From the NCBI GenBank assembly GCA_002310075.1, contig DBXU01000044.1, positions 1,681 through 15,945 of the forward strand: a DNA stretch of 14,265 nucleotides, in the 5' to 3' direction. This DNA is from Bacteroidales bacterium UBA1204. GTDB taxonomy: Bacteria > Bacteroidota > Bacteroidia > Bacteroidales > F082. The notes under the pieces were generated by a model. The model was not told the origin of the DNA. It was given only the letters and a program-made list of their open reading frames with translations, and made no database searches. The position numbers and the translations under genes are program-made. This document shows, one piece after another, positions 8,401-14,265 of the stretch (its first letter is position 1; the number at the start of each line of letters is the position of its first letter).

Positions 8401-9251
8401 GCGTTGTTTTCAATGGTAAGGCGGAGGTGGTGAACGGTGAGTTCAAGATCAACTTCATCGTACCCCGTGATATTTCCTATCGGTATGGCAGTGGCCTGAT
8501 CAGCTACTATGCAACCAATTATGTTATCGATGCCATGGGCAAGTTCGACGAATTCATCATTGGTGGATTCTACGATAATGCCATTAGCGACAACGAACCA
8601 CCTGAAGTCAGGCTGTTTATTGACGACACCTTGTTTGTAAGTGGCGGTCTCACGAGCGAGAATCCCATTTTGTTGGCTTTTGTGGAAGACGAAAGTGGTA
8701 TCAACACCACGGGTACAGGTATCGGACATGATATCATGGCAACTTTGGAGGGCCCTAACAAGACTTCTTATCGGCTTAATGATTATTTTGTGTCGGAGAT
8801 CAACAATCCCGGCAAAGGCAAAATTGCTTTCAAGATGCAGAAACTCGCTGATGGCGATTATACACTAACCTTGAAGGTTTGGGATATATTCAATAATTCC
8901 AATACGGCATCTATTGACTTTACCGTGGTAAATAGTACGGGAATGTGTCTTGAGAACCCAGCCAATTATCCGAACCCTGTTAATGATATCACCTATTTTA
9001 CTTTCGACCACAACCAGATCGGCAACAACTTGAAGGTGCAAATCGACATCTTTGACATTATGGGTCGATGGGTCAATAGGATCAACGAAATAGTCACAGG
9101 TTCGTCTACCCGTGTGACACCTATTCGCTGGGATGGGCGCGGTGCTCATGGTGAACGACTTCGTAATGGGGTTTATGTGTACCGTATTCTCGGTACCAAC
9201 GATTCGGGAGAAACCACTTCTGTGGTGTCGAAATTGATTTTAAATCAGTAA
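5415..9251 (+). CDS. porU: T9SS C-terminal signal peptidase (sortase) PorU, long form
   Basis: The product has 1278 residues from the ATG at 5415. An in-frame TTG at 5400 lies 15 bases after AAGGAG and would add five residues, but the ATG gives a cleaner signal peptide (RRFFK, hydrophobic core, cleavage likely after Ala31). PorU is a gingipain-family C25 cysteine peptidase on the outer membrane that removes the C-terminal sorting domain of T9SS cargo. The catalytic pair is visible: His789 in NYIGHGG and Cys823 in TGTCEFSRYDD. About 140 residues after the signal peptide have no counterpart in the next gene. From Trp180 (YKIGLPETGIYKL) the two proteins are collinear. The C-terminal 95 residues (NYPNP at 1184, IFDIMGRWV, IRWDG, NGVYVYRI) form a FlgD-Ig-like/T9SS sorting-type domain; in studied PorU this domain is kept. 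It is first in a probable operon with the second paralogue, 13 bases downstream. Confidence 0.9.
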   Translation: MSLKSRRFFKYCSVCCLVLAFVVVQSHGLKAQVTSLHSLQLNWQGVGAMPTSYDTIYYIQLESACYEGSMPIYVKSFPIYDSQVKADVKLQDLKTASLSEEELKIVNDCDFGEDFSVSAIPLRSRDESLLSCRIHPIRKHGGSYEKLVSATLSVSLMPIANVQKDNPVYAHTSAMASGDWYKIGLPETGIYKLSYDDLKGLGINVAGIDPRTIRVYHNGGGVLPEMNNVSRHDDLVEIPIYVEGESDGSFDKNDYVLFYGGGPVRWTWNASKQVYEHVQNYYDDYAYAFVVTGKGTGKRITTSTAPTAAAESVVTEFLDYQVYESDEYNLWHWGRSYYGDAMHGMEYKTFSFDFPNMVSSRKGWLKSELAGRNFTPASFEVYVDEEKKATYSLSSTSPSGSVYAHVVGGWVSFVPQGSAVSVRLRHVSTGTSTSDGFVDYLALNAWRGLKMVGSQMAFRNPEASLSNQVYEYRISGASQQIRVWNVSDPVAPSIVPGTLSNSVYSFKVLGNQDNAFVAFNGNSYCTATAMGRVGNQNLHGVRDVDYLILTHSDFISQAERIKAIHNRLDPDLNVYITTPELVYNEFSCGAKDVSAIRDFCRMLYLDSNSGRKIKYLLLLGDASYDHKNRDGLVDLIPAFESLSSLDQRSTLVTDDYYGFMDEGEGALGSSLADIGIGRFPVATLEQATNMVDKIERYIAKDEASMQPWRNMVTFCADDDSGLNGGFPGNAETLVNLMKSVGGGDMLVDKIYLDAYPQVNAPGGQIAPDMNAAINSRMEKGTLVMNYIGHGGEVQLATEKILQRKDVDSWRNAPMFPLMITGTCEFSRYDDHNRTSLGEYAFLNQYGGMIAMFTTARITYGDHNLRFMKGIYNNLFRINGGDVYRLGDVYRMGKTQGDIDEKRYVFFGDPALRLVYPKWKVETKRINGIDIQHDSIPINDTIRALQPVEIEGAVKDLDGEVASDFNGIVYVTVYDKETDVTTYGDEASPFTFKLRNSVVFNGKAEVVNGEFKINFIVPRDISYRYGSGLISYYATNYVIDAMGKFDEFIIGGFYDNAISDNEPPEVRLFIDDTLFVSGGLTSENPILLAFVEDESGINTTGTGIGHDIMATLEGPNKTSYRLNDYFVSEINNPGKGKIAFKMQKLADGDYTLTLKVWDIFNNSNTASIDFTVVNSTGMCLENPANYPNPVNDITYFTFDHNQIGNNLKVQIDIFDIMGRWVNRINEIVTGSSTRVTPIRWDGRGAHGERLRNGVYVYRILGTNDSGETTSVVSKLILNQ

Positions 9252-9264
9252 AAATCAATCTGTC

Positions 9265-12200
9265 ATGAAGAAAAGAGACCTTTATATTAAGTTTTTCGTT
9301 CTATTGTTGCTGTCATTAGGTATGCAGGTTCAGGCGCAGAACAATGCTTATCATTCTGTTTTGGCCGAACATTCATGGTACCGTCTTGCTGTGGCCCATG
9401 AGGGGGTGTATAAAATCGACAGGACATCTTTTGTGGAAATGGGCATTGACGCTGAAGGCGTCAACCCGGATCAGATCCGAGTTTTTGGTGCCCCAGCTGG
9501 TATTTTGCCGGAAAAGAACAGCGATCCTCGTCCCGATGATTTGGAGGAGCTGGCGATTTTCGTTGAAGGCGCTGAAGATGGGCGTTTTGATGCCGAGGAT
9601 TACGTGTTGTTTTATGGTCAGGAACCAACTTGTTGGAAACTGAACTCAAGCCTGACACAAAAGTATGAGCGGCAACGTAACTATTATTCTGACACTACAT
9701 ACTATTATCTATGTGTTGACAGTGGAGTGAATGGATTGAGAATAGGAGAAAAGACATCGTTGCCCATTGAAGAGGCATCGTCAGTTATTACTGAGTTTTT
9801 GGATGTCCGTTGGCATGAGGAAGAGCTTTTCTCGCCTTTTGTTTCGGGCCGTAATTGGTATGGTGAGTCGTTGACTTCGGCAGATTCTGTTTTGGAATTG
9901 ACATTTGACTTCCCTCATCTAGTGAGGTCAAAAGCCGCTTATTTGAAGGCTGAGTTGTTGGGTAGGGCATATAAGAGCACTTTGTATTATAACTTGAGAG
10001 TTGACAATGACTTGTTGGCGAATAACGTCGCTATTGGTTCCTACGGAAACAATTCTTATGGATTGCCATCGAGTGAATCGAAACAGCTTTTCCTGGAAAG
10101 TGATACTGCTAATGTTCAACTTCAATTGCGCGCTACTGCCAGCGGACAAAGCTTGTATCTTGATTTTATTGAGTTGTATGCATGGCGCCAATTGATACGA
10201 GAGGGCGGTGTGTTCCCATTCCGACTTATTCCAGACCAGTTCGAACAGGAGAGCAATGCCGTTTGGATTCAAAATGTTAGCCCTGAATTACAACTTTGGG
10301 ATGTCACTACGCCACTTTGTCCTATGAGGCAGCAAGGCCGTCTGACTTCTGGCAATCTGGTTTTTGCCACCGATGAGCACGTGGAGAAACGTTATGTTCT
10401 ATTTGATGTGTCGGCGGCATTTTCGGTGAATTCATGGGCTCGTATCGATAACCAAGACCTGCATTCCATATCTTATGCCGATATGCTGATTATCTCGACT
10501 GACATTTGCATGGGGCAAGCCCAGGCTTTGGCCGATTTCCATGCAATGGAGGATGGTATGGATTGCCAAGTGGTCAACGTGCACCAGATTTATAATGAGT
10601 TCTCCGCAGGGATCTGTGACCCTACAGCGATTCGCGATTTCATCAGAATGGTGTATCACCGCAGTGCTGGTGGATTGAAATATGTGACCTTGTTTGGGAA
10701 AGCCTCGATGGATTTCCGCAACCTTAAAGGTTATTTGTCGGATTTCATTCCCTGTTATGAGGCACATTCCATGCCATACCACATGGTGAAGAGCTTTTGT
10801 ACCGATGATTATTTTGGCCTGATGGAGCCGCATGAAGGAGAAAACAGCATGGGTACTGTCGATATAGGCATTGGTCGCATTCCTGCTTCCACAGAGAAAG
10901 AAGCTGAAACCGTGATGCGGAAAATAAGGCATTACAACGACATAAATGCGAACCAAGGTATCTGGAAGACGGCACATCTTTTCGTGGCCGACGATGAGTC
11001 GACGCAATATGTGAACGACAATGAATTGTATTACAGGATGGAGGACACGTTGTGCCATCCTATGACTGCGAAAAAGATTTATGCGCAAGGTTATGGGCAT
11101 GTAAACACGCCAGCAGGGGTTAGGATTCCTGAAGCCCACGACGAATTGTTGAGGGACCTTGAAAAAGGAGCGTTGGTGATGACGTATACAGGCCACGGCG
11201 GCGTGAGAGGATTGACCCAGGACGGCCTTTTCACCAATTCTGACATTGCCTCGCTTCAAAACATCGACCGCATGCCCTTTGTGTTCACGGCCACCTGTGA
11301 GTTCGCCAAATATGACGACCCAACGTTGAATTCCGCTGGTGAGCAGATGTTTCTTTTGCCCTCTGGTGGTGCCATTGCACTTCTGACATCCAGCCGTCCT
11401 ACTTTGGCGCCTAACAACGTCTTGTTAGGTAAAGCATTAGCTAGATCTTTGTTCCAGCGGGAGGATGGGGTGCCTATGCGTTTGGGCGACATTTGCCGGT
11501 TGGCTAAACGTGACCCTCAAAATTTCACTGCCACTGAATGCAAAAACATTTCTTATTTGCTTTTGGGCGATCCGGCGTTGCGTCTGGCTGTCCCTGAAGA
11601 GGAAATCGTGGCATTAAGACTCAATGGAAAGGATTTGCTAAATGAAGACGTTACACTGCATGCGATGAGTATGGTGAACATGGAGGGCGAGATTAGGACG
11701 GTTGAAGGGCGGTGCGATGCCGATTTTAATGGAGAACTGTGGGTGCGTCTCTATGACCAAAAGTCGCGTATCAAGTTGGAGTATCAGAGCACTTCAGGAA
11801 ATGTTAATGTGGTGAACTGCTATCATCACAAGGACGTGCTGTTCCAGGGGTATGTCAGCGTGAATTCGGGCCATTTCTCAGTTTCGTTCCAAGTGCCCAG
11901 TGACATTACTGCCTCATATGGCGCACCTCGTTTTAGCTTCTATGCTTTCGACTCAATCCGTGGGAAAGATGCCATGGGTGTCTTCGACAACTTGACCATG
12001 GGCGGTCTGGATCCTTCCATTATCGTCGATGATGAAGGACCCAAAATTGACTTTTATTGGAACAATCCTTCGTTTAAAAATGGCGACGTTGTGGAACGTA
12101 ATGGCGTTTTGTACGCCGATTTGTATGATGCGCAAGGCATTTACCACTACGATTATGCTTTGGGCCGCGATATAGTTATGCGAAGCAATGCTCCGACGTG

Positions 12201-12684
12201 TTCCAATGTGGTGTTGAATAGCTATTTTAAGCCTGTTATTGACGATTTCAGACGGGGAAGCATCGCGTTTCCTTTGGAGGATCTTGAGCCTGGGAATTAC
12301 CAGTTTGAACTTAAAGCTTGGGACATGCAGAACAATTCCTCAAGCGCAAACTTGTGGTTTGTTGTAGGGGAAGATATCTATTTGGCAGGTGTGCGCAATT
12401 TCCCCAATCCTTTTAATGAATCGACTTATATAACGTTGAAACACTATGGTGAGGATGGCAATTTTGATGTTCACCTGGAAGTGTATGACATCACAGGACG
12501 GCTCGTGGATGCTTTTTCACAACGGGTGAGTTGCACCAATGGCCAAATTGAGCCTATCCGTTGGGATGGATGCAACCAAGGAGGGAGCGCTTTGCCAACA
12601 GGGCTTTATCTTTACCGTCTAACCCTTTCGGGCGAGGATGGTTATTCGAGAACGGTAAGCCAAAGAATGATGATATACCGTTAA
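9265..12684 (+). CDS. porU: Second PorU-family C25 sortase paralogue, short form
   Basis: The 1139-residue product begins with a signal peptide (MKKRD, then FFVLLLLSLG; cleavage likely after Ala24). It matches the preceding PorU along its length from Trp38 (YRLAVAHEGVYKI), but lacks that protein's N-terminal extension. His644 in TYTGHGG and Cys678 in TATCEFAKYDD keep the C25 dyad with the same 34-residue spacing as the first copy. Trp-to-His distances are 606 and 609 residues, and both end in a 95-residue sorting-type domain (here NFPNP at 1045, VYDITGRLV, IRWDG, TGLYLYRL). By eye the active-site regions share roughly a third of residues, so the duplication is old. From memory, P. gingivalis PorU is about 1158 residues with the cysteine near 690, closer to this copy in size, so either copy could be the functional orthologue. 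Both may be active on different cargo; a scaffold role is also possible. Confidence 0.87.
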   Translation: MKKRDLYIKFFVLLLLSLGMQVQAQNNAYHSVLAEHSWYRLAVAHEGVYKIDRTSFVEMGIDAEGVNPDQIRVFGAPAGILPEKNSDPRPDDLEELAIFVEGAEDGRFDAEDYVLFYGQEPTCWKLNSSLTQKYERQRNYYSDTTYYYLCVDSGVNGLRIGEKTSLPIEEASSVITEFLDVRWHEEELFSPFVSGRNWYGESLTSADSVLELTFDFPHLVRSKAAYLKAELLGRAYKSTLYYNLRVDNDLLANNVAIGSYGNNSYGLPSSESKQLFLESDTANVQLQLRATASGQSLYLDFIELYAWRQLIREGGVFPFRLIPDQFEQESNAVWIQNVSPELQLWDVTTPLCPMRQQGRLTSGNLVFATDEHVEKRYVLFDVSAAFSVNSWARIDNQDLHSISYADMLIISTDICMGQAQALADFHAMEDGMDCQVVNVHQIYNEFSAGICDPTAIRDFIRMVYHRSAGGLKYVTLFGKASMDFRNLKGYLSDFIPCYEAHSMPYHMVKSFCTDDYFGLMEPHEGENSMGTVDIGIGRIPASTEKEAETVMRKIRHYNDINANQGIWKTAHLFVADDESTQYVNDNELYYRMEDTLCHPMTAKKIYAQGYGHVNTPAGVRIPEAHDELLRDLEKGALVMTYTGHGGVRGLTQDGLFTNSDIASLQNIDRMPFVFTATCEFAKYDDPTLNSAGEQMFLLPSGGAIALLTSSRPTLAPNNVLLGKALARSLFQREDGVPMRLGDICRLAKRDPQNFTATECKNISYLLLGDPALRLAVPEEEIVALRLNGKDLLNEDVTLHAMSMVNMEGEIRTVEGRCDADFNGELWVRLYDQKSRIKLEYQSTSGNVNVVNCYHHKDVLFQGYVSVNSGHFSVSFQVPSDITASYGAPRFSFYAFDSIRGKDAMGVFDNLTMGGLDPSIIVDDEGPKIDFYWNNPSFKNGDVVERNGVLYADLYDAQGIYHYDYALGRDIVMRSNAPTCSNVVLNSYFKPVIDDFRRGSIAFPLEDLEPGNYQFELKAWDMQNNSSSANLWFVVGEDIYLAGVRNFPNPFNESTYITLKHYGEDGNFDVHLEVYDITGRLVDAFSQRVSCTNGQIEPIRWDGCNQGGSALPTGLYLYRLTLSGEDGYSRTVSQRMMIYR

Positions 12685-12695
12685 AACTTTTTTTT
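12651..12695 (+). terminator. Weak hairpin plus T8 at the end of the second porU
   Basis: AACGGTA (12651-12657) pairs with TACCGTT (12676-12682) across an 18-base loop. The downstream arm runs into the stop codon. AAAAC and then eight T (12688-12695) follow. The stem is short and the T-run is displaced, so at best this is a partial terminator that would lower porV expression relative to, or uncouple it from, the sortase genes. Confidence 0.28.
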
Positions 12696-12756
12696 CGTTG
12701 ATGTACAATAAGCAAACAGAATAATCGTTATCTCTTCAATTTAAATTTAATTTAAA

Positions 12757-14001
12757 ATGAAAATCAAGTACATGTTCCTAGCTGCCTTTGCTTTTGTGGC
12801 GGCACGTTCTTTTGGTCAGGGCTATATGGGCCAAGATTATGAAGTTTCACCCAATGTCATCACGACGGCGGTTCCTTTCGTTTCCATCGCTCCAGATGCC
12901 CGAGGCGGTGCCATGGGCGACGGTGGTGTGGCATCAGAGCCCGATGTGTATTCGATGCATTATAATCCGGCGAAGTATGCCTTTTTGAATGAAGACATGA
13001 GCATCGGACTTGGCTATAGCCCTTGGCTGAGGAATCTGACAAACGACATGAACCTTGCCTATTTGGCTTTCGGCAAGCGTATCAACGACAGATCGGCCAT
13101 CGGTGCCACGTTGCGTTATTTTAGCTGTGGTGAGATCAATTTCAGGGACGGTAACAATACGGACCAAGGTACTTACAGCCCTAATGAATGGGCTATCGAC
13201 GCCACCTATTCCCGTATGTTGGGCGATTATCTTGCAGGTGCTGTTTCCGGTCGTTTCATCTATTCCGACTTGAACCAAGGCGTTCAGGACTATGCCAAGA
13301 AGGGTATTTCAGTGGCCGCCGACGTGGCTGTTTACTACAAACGTCCCGTTGAATGGTTTAGCGATATGGATGCTGATTTTGCTTGGGGTGCCGCAATCAC
13401 CAATATCGGTAGTAAGATCAGCTATAACAGCTCTTCGGAAAGAAAAGATTTCATCCCCACCACTTTGCGTGCTGGTGCCAACCTGAAGCTTGAGCTCGAC
13501 GAATATAATTCATTGGCATTTAATGTGGATCTTTCCAAACTTATGGTTCCTACACCTCCAGTCATCGACAGGGACACCACCGGCCAGCCTATCATTGATC
13601 CGGCTACGGGCGGCTATAAGATTCTTTATGGTATGGACAATAACGTGTCGGTCGTGTCGGGCATGATCCAGTCGTTCTATGATGCGCCTGGCATTGGTTA
13701 CAATCAATATACAGGTGAGTGGGAAAACTACGGTAAATTCTATGAAGAGCTTTGCGAAATCAATATTGGCGTTGGCGTTGAGTATTGGTACAACAATGTG
13801 TTTGCCGTGCGTGCTGGTTATTTCAACGAAACCGCTTTGAAGGGAAATCGTAAGTATGTGACTCTCGGCGCTGCCTTAAAATATAATGTGTTTGGCTTGG
13901 ATGTGTCTTATTTGGTGCCGGTTTTACAGGTTGGTGTCCATCCTTTGGAGAACACCCTGCGTTTCAACCTCACCTACAACTTGGGCGGAAAGAAAGGTTG
14001 A
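12757..14001 (+). CDS. porV: T9SS outer-membrane shuttle protein PorV (LptO)
   Basis: The 414-residue product has a signal peptide (MKIKYMFLAAFAFVAARSFG, cleavage near Gly20) and the PorV opening: VPFVSIAPDARGGAMGDGGVA (40-59), then HYNPAKYAF (68-76). PorV is a FadL-like outer-membrane beta-barrel. It collects folded cargo from the SprA translocon by its C-terminal domain and delivers it to PorU. The many alternating aromatic/polar strands and the end in LRFNLTYNLGGKKG fit a barrel, although a short KKG tail follows the last strand. Length is similar to P. gingivalis PorV (about 390). The ATG follows an A/T-only leader (AATTTAAATTTAATTTAAA) without a Shine-Dalgarno motif, as is common in this phylum. 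The gene is 72 bases after the second porU and has a strong terminator downstream, so it closes the rightward unit. Confidence 0.94.
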   Translation: MKIKYMFLAAFAFVAARSFGQGYMGQDYEVSPNVITTAVPFVSIAPDARGGAMGDGGVASEPDVYSMHYNPAKYAFLNEDMSIGLGYSPWLRNLTNDMNLAYLAFGKRINDRSAIGATLRYFSCGEINFRDGNNTDQGTYSPNEWAIDATYSRMLGDYLAGAVSGRFIYSDLNQGVQDYAKKGISVAADVAVYYKRPVEWFSDMDADFAWGAAITNIGSKISYNSSSERKDFIPTTLRAGANLKLELDEYNSLAFNVDLSKLMVPTPPVIDRDTTGQPIIDPATGGYKILYGMDNNVSVVSGMIQSFYDAPGIGYNQYTGEWENYGKFYEELCEINIGVGVEYWYNNVFAVRAGYFNETALKGNRKYVTLGAALKYNVFGLDVSYLVPVLQVGVHPLENTLRFNLTYNLGGKKG

Positions 14002-14019
14002 TGTCCTAATATGTGAAAC

Positions 14020-14049
14020 AAAAAAAGCGGCTTTGGGGCCGCTTTTTTT
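14020..14049. terminator. Strong intrinsic terminator after porV, probably bidirectional
   Basis: A7-GCGGC (14020-14031), the six-base loop TTTGGG and GCCGC-T7 (14038-14049) form a GC-rich stem flanked by A7 and T7. Both strands therefore read as stem plus U-tract. It lies between convergent genes, porV from the left and a membrane-protein gene from the right, and can end both transcripts. Confidence 0.88.
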
Positions 14050-14055
14050 ATGCCT

Positions 14056-14084
14056 TGTATAAACGGTATCACGCCGTTTATGCG
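14056..14084. repeat. Second inverted repeat between the convergent genes
   Basis: ATAAACGG (14059-14066) and CCGTTTAT (14074-14081) form an 8-base-pair stem with a 7-base loop. T·G, G-C and T·G pairs extend it only in plus-strand RNA. It has no T-run of its own. It could protect the 3' end of the leftward transcript or back up the main terminator; function is inferred only from position. Confidence 0.5.
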
Positions 14085-14088
14085 TATG

Positions 14089-14265
14089 TTAGAATATTAT
14101 CGCCAGAAGCACATACAGCCAGTGTGCTGCAATGCCTGCGCAGAGACCACCGATGGTGTGTGCTCCAATGGCCTTGCCGATGAGTTTGCGGTAGCCAAGG
14201 CTGTCAAGCATGGCGGCATGGGTGCTGAGGAAACCACTCCAGCACATGCCGATGGCGGTGAACAC
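14089..14265 (-). CDS. C-terminal part of an integral membrane protein
   Basis: Reading leftward from the right edge there is an open frame of 58 codons ending in TAA (14091-14089); the start lies beyond the window. The fragment contains SGFLSTHAAMLDSLGYRKL, then AHTIGGLCAGIAAHWLYVLLAIIF, a membrane span ending at the C-terminus. It looks like a conserved Bacteroidota inner-membrane protein, possibly with a nucleoside-recognition (Gate) domain, but I cannot name it with confidence from 58 residues. It is convergent with porV and shares the terminator at 14020-14049. Confidence 0.68.
   Translation of the reverse strand: MFTAIGMCWSGFLSTHAAMLDSLGYRKLIGKAIGAHTIGGLCAGIAAHWLYVLLAIIF

Noticed and set aside
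7938..8729. Antisense open frame of 263 codons within the first porU
   Set aside because: It lies fully opposite the conserved C25 gene, has no recognisable domain or credible start context, and reads as a codon-bias shadow.
10432..11259. Antisense open frame of 275 codons within the second porU
   Set aside because: It is opposite the conserved catalytic region, is rich in His/Ile typical of reversed coding sequence, and has no motifs.
5415..12684. Recent tandem duplication or assembly artefact for the two porU genes
   Set aside because: The two proteins differ at most positions and in N-terminal architecture, and no long exact DNA repeat was seen, so neither a collapse nor a recent copy explains them.
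1..14265. Defence system, prophage, CRISPR or mobile element
   Set aside because: No direct-repeat array, integrase, transposase, phage or toxin-antitoxin gene was seen; all confident genes are envelope or secretion housekeeping.

Overview
The window looks like chromosomal DNA of a member of the Bacteroidota, most likely Bacteroidales. The support is the gene set: type IX secretion system (T9SS) components GldJ, PorU and PorV, which are restricted to this phylum. Start codons sit mostly in A/T-rich leaders rather than behind clear Shine-Dalgarno sequences, and two sites resemble the Bacteroidota -7 promoter box. No tRNA, rRNA, CRISPR array, insertion sequence or phage gene was found. The window looks like core genome rather than an island.

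Layout. The left third (1-5036) reads leftward: gldJ (T9SS/gliding lipoprotein), then a hairpin terminator, murF (last cytoplasmic ligase of the peptidoglycan precursor), anmK (recycling of anhydro-MurNAc) and a polysaccharide flippase cut by the left edge. murF and anmK abut with no gap. The flippase appears to start at a TTG that overlaps the anmK stop. A 378-base A/T-rich divergent intergenic region (5037-5414) with several 7-9 base A or T runs separates this from the rightward half. That half holds two successive PorU-family C25 sortases (5415-9251 and 9265-12684, 13 bases apart) and then porV (12757-14001). A strong, probably bidirectional terminator (14020-14049) and a second hairpin separate porV from a leftward membrane-protein gene cut by the right edge.

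How the genes may work together. In characterised T9SSs, PorV is the outer-membrane shuttle that carries cargo from the translocon to PorU. PorU removes the C-terminal sorting domain and can attach cargo to anionic LPS. GldJ is a periplasmic-side lipoprotein that supports the GldK ring. Cell-wall precursor synthesis and a polysaccharide flippase are encoded next door, so secretion, wall growth and surface-glycan assembly are neighbours.

The main unusual point is the tandem pair of PorU paralogues. Both keep the His/Cys dyad with the same 34-residue spacing and both keep a 95-residue C-terminal domain. They are strongly diverged, and only the first carries about 140 extra N-terminal residues. 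This suggests two non-redundant sortases acting with one PorV.
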